Positions 12,726 to 25,343 of a stretch of DNA of 64,000 nt are shown here, piece by piece. The notes beneath the pieces were generated by a model. It worked only from the letters and a program-made list of their open reading frames with translations. It had not been told where the DNA came from and did no database searches. Position numbers and translations under genes: made by a program. How positions within the stretch are numbered: position 1 is the stretch's first letter; every line of letters begins with the position of its first letter. The DNA comes from Hymenoscyphus infarciens (taxonomy: Eukaryota > Ascomycota > Leotiomycetes > Helotiales > Helotiaceae): NCBI GenBank assembly GCA_001414345.1, contig LLCB01000203.1, positions 44,670-108,669 of the forward strand. The letters are read 5' to 3'.

Positions 12726-12761
12726 GGAGAGCCAGGAGAGCCAGGAGAGCCAGGAGAGCCA
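12726..12761 (+). repeat. GGAGAGCCA tandem repeat
   Basis: Four consecutive 9-bp units upstream of the zinc transporter gene. Confidence 0.8.
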
Positions 12762-13199
12762 ACCTGGAAGGGCAGGACACAGAAAACAACCTCCACCTTC
12801 CCAATTCCCATCTCTTCTCCTCCTCCTCCGTCTGATCCATTCCTGCCCACCCCCTCATCCCACCCCCTTCCCCTTTTCTGGATATTTCCCCTCGTCGTCG
12901 AAAAGTACCACCAACGAAGAGTCTCGAACCCGCCCACTAACCCACGAGAAGGAAGACAAGACAATCAGCCTCACCAGCCATCCCATCCCATCCCATCCAT
13001 CTCCACAACTGACCTCAGTCCCTCCTTTCACCACCACACAAAGATCCAATTTTGGCGCAAACCACTCGGCTTCCTACCAAGTCAAGTCAATTGCAATCTC
13101 CAAATACAATACATGCGAGTAGAGATCGATACCCGGAGGGCTTAATCGCTCTACCAACCCAACCACCGATTCCCAGCGAATCCTCCTCGTAGCAGCAGG

Positions 13200-13629
13200 A
13201 TGGCTTCCTCGTATGCGTTGCCAGCGTCAACATTGACCAGCCACAGCCATCATGGCCATGGACATGTTCATTCGCATGCCCACTCACAATCCCATTCACA
13301 CTCACACTCAGCCTCTCCCGGTCGAGCTTTTCCCTCGACTTCCCCCAAGAGCCTCATGTCGGAACGATCGAATGGCAGTTTACATTCGCACATGCATTCC
13401 TCCTCCGAATCATCTCTCAATCACGACCACGATCCTGATTTCAGGCATTTGAATACAGCTGCACACACTCACAACCATGATCGAATATCATTCCTACCAA
13501 CCCCACCAAACAGTAGTGGCCTCCCTCCACTATCCGGTCCCTTTGAGAAAAAGCCCGAATATTCCCCTCTTTCTCAGATGAGCTCTTACGAACCCCCTTC
13601 AAACGACGTTATGCCACATACTCATGATC

Positions 13630-13660
<31 letters not shown>

Positions 13661-15026
13661 TCACCACGATTCTCATTTCCACATACACGGTACGCCTAAA
13701 GCAATAGATCCACGCTCTAGATTTACAAGCTTTGTCCTTCCATACGTTCAAAGATGGCCGCTACTACATACAATAATGGCAGAGAAGGATTCGAGACGGA
13801 TATTCTATTTTATGAGGTAAGGCAAACATACCAGGGTCAAAGGATAATGTTGGCTAACGCTACCCAGTTTAAATTTCGCCTTTATGATGGTGCAAGCATG
13901 CTATGGATACATTACCGATTCATTGGGACTACTTAGCGACAGCATCCATATGTTTTTCGATTGTCTGGCATTGGGAGTCGGCTTATTTGCTGCCGTAGCC
14001 AGTAAATGGCCTCCTAGTGAACGATTCCCATATGGGTTTGGAAAGATTGAAAGTTTGTCTGGCTTTGGAAATGGCGTATTTTTGATGTGGGTTTATGGAT
14101 GACAGAACTGCTGAGAATGGGACATGCTGACAGAATGCAGGCTAATTAGCGTGGAAATCATGATCGAGGCAACCGAGCGATTGGCTGACGGACGGGAGAC
14201 GAAGCGGCTTGCTGAACTTTTCGTTGTCAGCGCAATGGGTTTGGCAGTCAATTTGGTGGGAATGGCATGCTTTGGGCACCATCACCATGGGCACGATCAC
14301 GGAGATCACGGACACGACCATTCTCATTCCCACACCGACGAAAAGGCACATTCGCACGACGATGGGCATAATCACCACCACAATGATCATGACCACGCAC
14401 ACGATCATGGTCATGAGCACGGAGATTGCGACGATCATCACACTCCTTTACTATCCGACCCGAAACCAGCTGTTCATGATCACTCTTCCCACGATCATTC
14501 CCACGGGCATTCTCACGACAACGAGAACATGCACGGAATTTTCCTCCACGTCCTTGCCGATACGATGGGCAGCGCAGCAGTCATGGTTTCCACTGCGCTC
14601 ATCTACTTTCACGGCTGGTCAGGATGGGATCCCATTGCCTCCTGCATCATCGCCATTCTCATCTTCCTCTCCTCGATTCCCCTCATCAAATCCACCGCCA
14701 AAAAACTCTTACTTACAGTCCCGGACGGAGTGGAATATAATCTCCGAGCTACAATCTCTGGGGTGAGCGATTTGCGGGGTGTAGCCAGTTATTCCGTCCC
14801 AAGATTCTGGTTAGGCGACAAGAATGCGGGGGACACGGAGGCTATACTTGGTGTTATGCATATCACTGCCAGTCGAGGTTCAGATCTGGAAGATGTTCGG
14901 GAGAGAACGAGGGCTTTCCTTATGAGTAAGGGAGTTGATGTTGTGGTGCAGGTTGAGAAGGATGGCGATTCCAGTTGTTGGTGTGGAGGTAGCATACGCT
15001 CTCCTGCATCTTCGAGGTTTAGTTAA
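13200..15026 (+). CDS. MSC2: Msc2/ZnT5-7-type zinc transporter (cation diffusion facilitator)
   Basis: Exons 13200-13816, 13868-14086 and 14141-15026, introns of 51 and 54 nt, 573 residues. Family members move Zn2+ from cytosol into ER/Golgi lumen in exchange for protons. The CDF core spans the two introns: an ACYGYITDSLGLLSDSIHMF segment with the metal-site HxxxD-type residues (DS...HMFFD), then YGFGKIESLSGFGNG and LISVEIMIEATERL. A second core half follows the His-rich loop: HGIFLHVLADTMGSAAVMVS carries the second H...D pair. A cytosolic C-terminal domain ends the protein. Two His-rich stretches are present: an N-terminal one (about residues 16-60 and 138-165) and the long loop at about residues 325-425 with dozens of HD/HH/HG pairs. 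The N-terminus is far shorter than yeast Msc2 (about 725 residues), so the symbol indicates type, not strict orthology. Confidence 0.9.
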
Positions 15027-15854
15027 ATTTTGTGGGTCTTCTTTCGGGTTTGCAATGGATAGGGATCGGGAGGCTGGGTTTTTTTGTTTATATATCTAGG
15101 CCTCTGCCTCTGCTTCTCTCGGGCTTTCTTTCTGCGTCTGCCCCTTTTCATTTACCTTGTTCGCTACTTGCTTTTTTGTGTTATTGCGGTTGGAAGGTGT
15201 AGGATATTATACCTCGGGAGCGCATATGGGAATCTTTCGTTTTCTTTTTTTGTTTTTTCTTCTTGTTTTTTGGCGCGTTTGTGTGTTTTGAGATTGCTAT
15301 TGCATAGGCATGAAAAGAAGGCGAGAGATAGCTTAGCAGAGGTAGGTGAAGGGAGACATTTGACTAGCAAGGGAAAACGAGATTGCGTGAGGCATGAGGC
15401 ATTTTAGATAGGTAGATGGAGTGAGTGGGTGATTGATACCATTCGTACATCTTACTTTTTCTTACGACTCGCGTGTCTATGTGACCAGTTTGAGAACGAG
15501 TGAAGTTCGAGTCAAGTTGAACCGTTAAGCGAAACATTAAGTAAGTTATAGCCTTGACTTTGGGTAAATCTAATACTTACTTTCGAAACAGGCAAGTATA
15601 TCTGACAATTACTTTTTAGAAGTAACTCTCATACTTATATCATCAAGTAGGTATTCTTCTCTACGCATTATGTGCCTGGTCTATCGCATGGTAGTTCGTG
15701 ACTTTTGAGTTTTAGTTTTCAAGTAAAGTTAGAGCTGTAAGTAACTCAAGGATCGTCTAGGGGATTTTTTTGAAGTGTCTATAAATTATAAAGTTACTGA
15801 AATTAATTACCATCAACTTCTCTGACCGTGGCTTTGGCTTGAAGAGGGTTCTTC
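15027..15854. other. Intergenic between converging genes
   Basis: Downstream of the zinc transporter. T-rich 3' UTR-like sequence follows the stop. A 107-codon ORF at 15084-15407 is low-complexity and unsupported. The interval ends at the severed 3' end of the membrane protein gene. Confidence 0.5.
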
Positions 15855-15892
15855 TCATCGGTTTGTGTTTTTGACGATGCTATCTCCTCCTA
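15855..15892 (-). pseudogene. Severed 3' end of the membrane protein gene at 28.9-30.3 kb
   Basis: Read on the minus strand from the TA at 15892-15891, this stretch continues the frame of the third exon at 28993. It adds GGDSIVKNTNR and a TGA stop at 15857-15855. The two pieces are now 13.1 kb apart, separated by the inserted element. Confidence 0.7.
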
Positions 15893-16047
15893 CGGCATCC
15901 TGTACGTACCAAAAGTCAGAATTAACTAAATCGTAAATCGTAAAGCTTAGATTTTTAAGTATATAGCCTTTTAGAGCTAAATCGTAAATCGTAAATTGTA
16001 AATCGATAAACGTAGATTTTTTAGAAGCTATTTAGACGTAAATCGAA
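15893..16047 (+). repeat. Left terminal inverted repeat of the outer element
   Basis: Matches the reverse complement of 28836-28990 with mostly transition differences, as expected after RIP. It includes repeated AAATCGTAAATCGT, then AAGCTTAGATTT, AAGTATATAGC, AGAGCTAAAT and AAACGTAGATTTTTTAGA in the same order. Confidence 0.85.
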
Positions 16048-16438
16048 ATACTTAAATTAGTAATCTTAAAGCTTAAAGTAAGGGTATTTATAATTTGTAA
16101 TATTTAAATCATAAGGCTTAAATCGTAAAATTTAAGTATAAGCGGGGGTAGAAAGTAGAAGGTAATATAGTATATATATGTTTATTAAATATATATATAT
16201 TATAATTACTCGTTACTTACTCTTTATTAATATATACTATCTAATACTATACTAAATATAAGTATAATATAACTTTAAATCTATTATCTAAAATATTATA
16301 AATTATTAAAAGTAATATATATACTTAGTATAAACGATGACGTTATATAAGTACCTAATAAATAAGAGAGAAAAAGAGATAATTAAGACTTTTAATACTA
16401 TAAGTATATATGTAATTTAACCTAAGAGTAAGAGATAC

Positions 16439-16536
16439 TAAGCCTAATTAGGTAATTAGTATATAATTAGTAAAGTAGTACTTAAAGTACTTAAATAATC
16501 TTAAATTATAATTATTTAAGTACTTTAGTAAAGAGA
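16439..16536 (+). repeat. Subterminal palindromic repeat (left copy)
   Basis: Direct-orientation partner of 28499-28596. The shared order is CCTAATTAGG, ATTAGTATATAATTA, then a near-palindrome of two CTTAAATAATCTTAA-type arms. Confidence 0.7.
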
Positions 16537-19115
16537 GTAAAAGGAGGGTAAAGGTAGTAAAAAGTAACTAAAAAGTAGTAATAAAATTAAAGTATTATAA
16601 ATAATCCTCCTAGTATCTATACCTAAAGTATCTACTACTATATACTCTTACTTCTTATCCTTCTTCTTATTATATTTACTATATATAATCTTAACCTTTT
16701 TAGTAGTATAAGAGAGTTAATTAGTAAGAGTTGTTTAAGAGAGAGTATCTCCTCTCTTTCTCTTTAAATTAAGATTATTTATAGAAGTAATTATAGTAAT
16801 AGATATTGTTTTACTTACTAGTATATTTATAAGTATAAGAGGAGTAGGTAAGAGTAAATTAGAGACTCTTTTATCGAGCTCTTAATTAAGTTTTAATTAC
16901 TCTTTCTTATTAATTAATTTAAGCTTATCTTTAGTAATAGTAGTATTAATATCTATATATAATTAAGTATTAAGATCTCTTATAATTTGCTTGTTTATAT
17001 CTACCTATTATTATACTATCTTATCTACTCTCTTTAGTATATTTAACTTAGTAGATACTATTAAGCTCTTCTTCTCCTTATCTTTTATAAGAGGTAATAG
17101 TGAGTATAAGCCTGGGATTAATACTTCTTTACTATTAGCATCCTCTCTTATATCTATATCTATATCTATATCTATATCTTTACTTCTTATATTACTCTTA
17201 GAACCCTCTCTAGAATTATTATCTCTATTATCTTCCTCTTTTAAATAAGTAGTAATAATTATAAAGCAGTCTTCTAAGTAAGCGGCGATAATTATAGATA
17301 TCTTTAGAAGATTGTCTAATTCTAAATCGTCTACTAATATTATACTTACTCTAATACTAGTACTATCTTCTAGTAATAGTATAGGCCTAGTATCTCTTTC
17401 TCTATCTTAAGCGTTATCTTCGAGTATAATAGGCTTATTATTAAATACCTTAATAAGTATTAAGAGTTAAAGTAGAATTAGTAGTTCTTAAGTATCTTAT
17501 AAGAGTGTAATAGATTACCTCTTTTTAGAAGATTAGAGCTTATTATTAGTATAGCTATTAAATACTATATATACTTTATAGTACTTTTTATTAGTAAGAC
17601 CTTTTAGTAAATTAAAGTGTTATATAAGAGCTTATACGTTATTTGCCTTTTTATAATCCGTAGTACTTAATTACTTAGCTTTCCTCTTTCTAATAGTAAC
17701 GTTTATAGCTAGAAAGACGTCTTCTATCTTATTAGTAAGGAGTAATATATTAATAGGATCCTGTTTACTAGGAGTAGGGATTATATAGTAGATATCTTTT
17801 AAGAGCTTAATAGTAAACCTTTTAGCTTATATATTCTAGAGTATTAATTTAAAGTTAAATAGATTCTTAGAGTTATTAGTAAGTAAGTAAGATATCTAAA
17901 ATAGAAAGTCGTTATTAATTTATACTTTAACTATCTTACTATGTTATATTATAGAAGTGTACGTAATTATAGGAATACTCTTAGTAGTAGAGAAGTCCTT
18001 AGTACTTATTATATATATATAGATATATAAGGCTACTTAAATATAGATTTTAGTAATAGAGATAGGTTTTAGCGCTTTATAAGTTAGAGAAGGAGATACT
18101 AGAGAGCTTATACTAATTAGTAGTATATACTAAATTTAAGAGTACTACTTACTTTTAGCCTTTTTCTTATTAGAGATAAATCCCTTCTTACGTGCTTTTA
18201 CTTTAATTATTTTAGTCTTACTAAAAGCCTTTATAAAGAAGGATTATCTAGCTCTAGCCTTTTTCTTCTAGATAGCTCGCTCTCTAGCTATAGCTAATTT
18301 ATCCTTCTTTTACTTAATAATAAGAGCGGAGTAGTTAGTAGTAGAACGTTCTATAGTAGCTTCTTACTTCTTTCTAGACTCTATAATTAACTATTATTTC
18401 TTCTTCTAGCTATTAGAGCTTTATATTATAGCTTTTATAGAGTAGTATTTTACTTTTTATAGACGGTTCTTAATCTTGTTATTAGAGAGCTTCTAAGAAA
18501 GCGTAGATATGTGATTTTCTAGAGTACTTACTAGGTTTGCTAGAAAGTAATAAGAGTATACTTTAAGCTTTAAACTCTTAAAATAAGAAGCTTAAACTTC
18601 TAGGCATTTGAGAGACTAATATTAAAGTATTTTAGTGTGTTTTTAGTGTTATAGAGTAGTAGATATAGAGCTTTTAAAAGTATAAGTAAAAGTAATAGAA
18701 TAAAAGTAGGAAAATTAGAGGACTGTTCTACTTAAACTATATAACCTTCTATACCTTACTTCTTACTTTTAGTACTATTTATAAGGCCTTAATATACTAT
18801 TCTAGTGTATATTAAATAATTACTAGTTATATAGTATATTATCCTTTATAAAGGCTAAGACTTTGTTTACTATTCTATAAGTATTTATAGAAGTAGACGT
18901 AAGTAAGGCTAGATTAAAGAATATTCTAATCTAAGCGACTACTTAGAGACTAGCTTAGAAACCTCTTCTAGAAACTAAGGAGGTTCTAAAGATAAGCGAT
19001 TAACACTAAGCCTAATTTGTAAATTATTCACTACTACTAATAAAAGTTAGTGATTTATATACTTAAAATAGCTTAAAAATATAATATTCTAAATTAATTC
19101 TTTTACTTTTAATTT

Positions 19116-19287
19116 TGTTAGTATAACTTATAGTTATAAAAGCGATATAAAAAGAGTTATATTATCGTTCGTATATATCGAGTAAAGCTAGCTACGATGC
19201 CTACTTAAATAGCCTCTAAGCGAGTATACGTGTACCTACGTATACTAATCTAAATCGCTATTTACCTCTTGAATATATATACCGACA
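19116..19287 (-). repeat. LTR (3' LTR in element orientation)
   Basis: 172 bp, begins TGTTAGTATAAC and ends CCGACA on the plus strand (TG...CA). Same length as 25172-25343, with transition-type differences. Confidence 0.9.
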
Positions 19288-22200
19288 CTAGTACTTCTTT
19301 AAAATGATAGAAGTTACTTAAAACTATTAAAAATCATATATCTAATCTAACTAATTAGAGCCCTCTATTCCCTATCCTCGACTAATAAAGAGGCTCTATT
19401 TCAGTCTCTTATTATCTCTTATTTCGTTCTACCCACTCTATAAGGTTAATATCTAGCTTATTAGTATTAATTAACTTTTATAGAGTATTATAGCAACCCT
19501 TTTTAGTTATAATATCTATAGAATTACTCTTACTATTAATCTATTTAATCTTATTAATCTCTTTTAATTTATACGCTTCTTATAGATATATAACGTTAAT
19601 TATTAGTTACTTCTCCTTAGTTGTATCTAATTTAGCTATATATTTATAAATAGACTTCGAATTAGTATATACTATAAGTAGTACCTTAAATCCTAAGATA
19701 CTTTTAAAAGTCGATTTTATTAAAGCTATAGTATTAAATCTAGAGCTTATTATATATAATTTTAATACTAAAACACTATAGATAACTCTCTTATATTTAG
19801 TAGAAGACTAATATAAGATGTTAGTATTATTATCTTTATCTATAAGAGTAATAACATAACCGATTTATAACGATAAGTCCTTATTATTAGTAAATAATCC
19901 GTTAATAAAAGTATATAACTTTAGAGAAGATTTATCTAATTTAACGAATTTAAGTCCTCTTAAAGGATTATTAATTTACTATTAAATTCGCTTATTAAGA
20001 AGTAAAATATTATTATCTTAAAGATTAATAGTTTAAGTAATATATAATAAGTTAAAAGCAGCCTTAGGCTAGGATACTATAGCTAAGTATACCTCTCTAA
20101 CATATTACGTAATATATTAATCTTTAGTATTAACTATATATAATATCTCTTTTATATTAGATATCTTAGATAAGGCCTTTTATACTAAATCTAAGTATTT
20201 TATATAATCCTAAGTAAGAGATATAAAGCTATTATAATACTTAGTAATTAGCCCTCTATTAAATTTAATTAGATAGTTAATAGTAAGCTCTTCTCTCTTC
20301 TTAGATATAAATCCAGCTTCGTTAATAGTAAGCTCTTCTTTATTAATAAAAGCGTTATTAGCAAGTATAAGAGTATTATTAGTTTAAAAGCCTATTATAC
20401 TAAAAGAGGTATCTAACTTTACTTACTCGTTATACTAGTATAATTTAGTATATAAAAGACAAGAGTTAAAAGTTAACTATTCTATTATAAGCCTTATAAT
20501 ATAGTGTTTATAATACGTTATAAACTAATAATTACTAGCTTCTAGAATACTATATAATAGCCTAATTACTTTAAAGAATACATCTTCCTATTAAGAATAA
20601 CCTTTAAAAGAATATATAAAGAATTTCTAATTTAAGTTAGTTAAAGATTATATATATACTTATATAATATTCTAAATAAATACTTATAAACCTAGAAGTA
20701 TTATAATAAGTATAAGGATTATTCTCTAGCTTACTCTCTAAATTATAAGCGCTTAAGTAAGCACTAGTAACTTTCTAGTATTATTATATACTTAGATTAC
20801 TAATCTTAACTTCGTAAAAGTAAGTACTATACTCTTAAATTTAATATTATCTATAAAGTATAATCTAAATATTCTAGTATTAAGAGGTAACTCTTTCTAA
20901 GTAATAATCTTAAAAACATCTTAATTAGTTAATCTATTAATCTCCTTTTATTATAATTTAATATATACTATACTATCGTTAGCTATAAATACTTTAATAT
21001 TATAAGGTTCGCTTAAATTAATAAGAAAAGTTCTAATATCTTTAAAAGTAATATAGTTAAAATCGTTTATAAAAGTATCTAATTATTAGAATAACACTTT
21101 AAAAGACTTATTTAAAGGCCTCGAATACTTTCGAGGCTATCTACGTCTATACTTCTAGAGAGGTTCTAGTAAAGGTTCTAGAATATTAGTATTTTAACAG
21201 ATTTATAACTAACGAAGTCGGTATTAGAGAGAAGGTAAATGTTGTTTAATATCTTAGTTACTTTAGTCTACTTCCTACCTACTCTGTTACTTAAAAGTTC
21301 CCTCTTTTTCGTAGAGTTATAGTATCGTTTTAGATAGTGCTATACTAGAAACTTCCTTAGTTACTAGTACTATTCTAGAAGTTTTAGAAGTTTTAATAAA
21401 GTATAGCTTTATAACTATAGATTAAAACTTTATAAGACTACTTAGTAGTACTACGATATAGTCCTTATTCTCGATTCCTTAAAGTATAAAAGGTCTTATC
21501 TAAGACTTCGTATACTCTCTCTATACTAAAACGTCTAAATTCAAGAGCAAGTTCTTAACTTAGTTAATCGGTCTATTTCATATATTAAGAGCTTCTTTAA
21601 CTTAATAGAATACGATCTACTTTTATACCTCTTAAGTAGCCTTTTTATAGGTCTTAGATCTTATAGAAATTAGTTATAAAGGTATATTAGTTATAGTTAT
21701 TCAAGTATATACTCTATATACTAATAGAGTAGAGACTAGTCTATTTAAGCCTACTATATCGTTAATTACTTTAAAGGCTATTTAAAGTACTAAACTTTAT
21801 AAGAGATATAGCTCTTATTTATATATAATATCGTATACCTATCAAATCGGTCTATAGTAACGTTCTACTATACTAATTAAATTATATACCTTAACTAGTA
21901 TAGTTTTTACTATAGTACCTATTCTAATAGCGAAGTATATAAAGTCCTTTCTAATAAAGTTTCTTCTAGTATCTATAATAATATAATTAGAGAGTCTAAG
22001 ATATATATTAATCTAATATCTTTAGAAGACCTTCTATATAGTTATTACTTTTATATCTAGTAAAAAGTTACCTACTTAATACCTTATTACTTTATTTATA
22101 TAATATAAGACTACTTACTTATTAAAGAAGAAAGTATTAATTAAAACACTATAATTAAATTTAAAGTCGTTATAAAGAATAAACTTAAATTAGCTAAGTA

Positions 22201-25171
22201 AACTTTTATACTTTTAATAGTATTCGTAAAATTTAATAAAATGTTAAAAGATATCTTAGTTAATATAATACCTAGCTCTTTCTAATATATATTATAATCT
22301 TAGTACTAATAGGTAGCTAAATTACCTATAAAGTCGTTGAATATTAATATCTATAAGAAATGTTAGATACTCCTATATAAAGTTATATATAGCTTTATTC
22401 TAAAGTAGAAAAGAGTATCTAAATCGTTATATAATAGAGAACCTTTTAACTTTTAATCCTTTCTTATTCTCTTAGATAAATACGTTTTAAAGATTATTTA
22501 AAATAATATTTAAGTTATCTATATTATTAATATAAAGAATAAAAGGAGTATTAGATTATACTATATAAAACTCTACTTTTCTAATTAATATATTAATTAT
22601 TATTAATTCTAAAGATAGAGTATATCTCTTACTAAACTAGATATTAAATTAACTCTTTATACCTTTGTTAATTAAGACGCTTTTAATAAGTCTAATATAT
22701 ATAAGATATTAGTTATATCTTATACTTAACTTTTAAGCTACCTTAGTATTAATTATTATACTAAAGAAGTTCTCTTTTATATATCTTTTAGCTATTATTA
22801 TAAACACCTCTTTTATAAATTTATATATAATGTTAAAAGTGTTATTTAGGTTATTTAAGTTTTATAAAATATATCTATTAATAGTATATTTTTATACTAA
22901 ACTTATTAAATTTATAGTAAGTTATTTAATATTAAAATTATTAATAAATCTTATAAAAGTAATATTATAATAGATAACTTCGTTATCTAAGCTAGTATCT
23001 AATAAGTAATTATCTTCTTTTAATAAAGTAATAATATAAAGAGTCTTTAATATCTCCTCCTCCTAGGTACTCTAAGTATATACTATATTTATATTATATA
23101 CCTTTCTAGTATACTTATCTCACTTCCTTTTAAAGTATCTAGAATTCTTATTAGTCTATTTAGTAAAGTAATAGTCCTACTCTTCTTAACTATAATCTTA
23201 AGATAAATGATTATCTTTCTTATATATATAATATATCCTCTTCTTCTTATATTAATCTATACTACTAAATTTATTTATACTATTATATTATCTACTCTTA
23301 TAAAAATACCTCTTAGTTATTATAGTTTCGTTTATAACTATCTCTAAGTAGACTTTTATATAAGATTAGATCAAACTTTATAAAAGGGTAATAGTATTAG
23401 AAATTAAAGAGTCTTAGAATAAAGTTAATATTATAATAATATAATCTAAAACCTTTTTATATACTAAAATTAGCTTATTCAAAAACTAACTATTAGTACG
23501 AAAGTTAGTAGAGAGGGAAAATCTTAGTAAATTAAGTCTTAATAATATATCTTTAAAAAAGCTTGATATTAATACTCTAAATACTTATATTATCTTCTAT
23601 AAATTAATATTATTTTACTTAGATAATTAGCCTCTTTTATAAAGTTTATCTTTAAAGTATTATTATATAGATATAGATAAAACTTTAAAAGATTAATTAA
23701 TGTTTTTGTTAAAAAGTATAGTATAAAAGTAATTTAAAGCGTTACCTTTTAGTATAGTAGAGAAGGTAAGAGAGTAAATTACTAGTAATACTCTACTTCT
23801 CTTATATATATTCTTAAATATTATAACTTTAATTATAAAGTTATCTTCTTTTCTACTATACTTTTAATCGTTCTTATATACTTTTATAAGAGTATCTAAT
23901 ATATAAGAGTAGTCTTAACTCTTTTAAGAATTTTATAAAGTTAACTCTAGTTTAAAATATACTATATTTATTTATACTAGTAGTCTTCTACTAGGATTAT
24001 CCTATTACTAATTATATTCTAGATACTTAAAAGCATCGTTAAAATCGTCGCTACTAGTATCTTTACTAAATTAATAAGATATAAAGAAGGAGGTCTAATT
24101 ATCTTTTAATAGACTTAAAAGTTAGATTAAAGGTTATACTAGATTACTTAGATCTTTCTTTTTAGTTAATAAGATTAAAGTCGTTAAAGGTGTCAGTTAT
24201 TATTATTATTATATAGTAGATACTTATAAAGCTTCGTCTCTAGCCTTTGTCTTAGATTAGATGTTTTAAGTAATATTTTCAGCTTAAGGTTATTATTATA
24301 GAAGTTGTAAAGATTATGGTTATTATTACTATAGCTTTTGTTATCTTTTAGTATATTCTAGTATATATTTATAATAAGATCTAAAAACTCTACTACTAGT
24401 GTCTTCTCCTAATACTATAACTTTTAATTCTTTATCTAACTACTTAGTTTAATTAACCTTAATAATAGTGCTATATAGTGTCTAAGATATAAGTATTTTA
24501 TACTTATTCGTCTTAACTTATATACCTCTTCTTTAAAGCGTCTATTATAACTTAGTATTTATAGATTAGTAGATCTTAGTAAATTTATCTTAATTCTATT
24601 CTTTAAAGTCTACTTAAAATTCGTTCTAAAGAAGAAGGTCTTTATTCTTTCTTTTAGTATACTCTTCTTCTCTTTTAGTAATAAAAATCGTCTCTTTTAT
24701 TTATATTAACTTTAGCTTTAGTACTAGCTTTAGAGCCTGTTTTAGTACCGAAGTTAAAGCTTCTAAAGTCATTAGAATCAGTATTAGTATATCTGTTATA
24801 TTATAGATATTATAGATATTATAGATAAATTTAGATATTATTAAAAGTCTATTTATACCTTACTTAGTAGGTAAAAGAGAATTCGAGTTTCAAGTAAATA
24901 AGTGTCTCAGAGAGTATAAATTATCTTAAAAGATAATAGAAGGTTAGAGAAGTTATTAGAATAATGTTAGAAGATTAGTATTAGTAATTAGTACTTTCTA
25001 TATTAAGAAGCGTTTATAGTATATTATCGTAAATTTAAATAATAAAAGGAACTATAATCTATAAAGAGAAGTCTACTAGTAATATTAAGTTTACTTTTAT
25101 ATAAGTATATCTATAGTAGAAATATATAAAGTAACTAAGTATCTAATCTAATCTATACGTCTACTAATCAG

Positions 25172-25343
25172 TATTAGTATAACTTATAGTTATAAAAGCG
25201 ATACAAAAAGAGTTATATTATCGTTCGTATATATTAAGTAAAGCTAGCTACGATGCCTACTTAAGTAGCCTCTAAGTAAGTACACGTGTACCTATATATA
25301 CTAATCCGAATCGCTATTTACCTCTTAAATATATATACTAACA
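25172..25343 (-). repeat. LTR (5' LTR in element orientation)
   Basis: 172 bp, begins TATTAGTATAAC (TG mutated to TA) and ends CTAACA on the plus strand. Direct repeat of 19116-19287. Confidence 0.9.

Larger units (their letters stand above)
12056..13199. promoter_or_regulatory. Divergent promoter region between ALG1 and the zinc transporter gene
   Basis: 1.14 kb shared upstream region. It contains clustered ATTTCGTGAAAT elements at 12126-12200, GAGCTG hexamer repeats near 12337-12375 and four 9-bp units (GGAGAGCCA) at 12726-12761. Nearer the plus-strand gene is a CT-rich tract with CCATC repeats at about 12976-13000. Two overlapping plus-strand ORFs (12451-13145) are low-complexity and probably lie in the 5' leader. 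Confidence 0.5.
19116..25343 (-). mobile_element. Copia-like LTR retroelement, RIP-mutated
   Basis: 6228 bp, bounded by two 172-bp direct repeats and a perfect 5-bp target duplication AATTT (19111-19115 and 25344-25348). On the minus strand, around 22540-22517, the frame reads FILYINNIDN. This matches a Copia reverse-transcriptase YVDD box with both Asp codons changed to Asn by G-to-A transition. The reading strand is therefore minus, with the 5' LTR at the right. Stops abound in all frames, so it is dead. Confidence 0.85.

Noticed and set aside
12451..13145. Two overlapping ORFs of over 200 codons upstream of the zinc transporter
   Set aside because: Both are Pro/Ser/His-rich translations of a CT-rich leader in different frames; no domain.
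14142..14441. Antisense ORF over the His-rich loop
   Set aside because: Shadow of histidine codons (Met/Val/Ile repeats) from the zinc transporter.
16991..17248. 85-codon ORF in the transposon block
   Set aside because: Produced by TATATC microsatellite repeats; Ile/Ser runs only.
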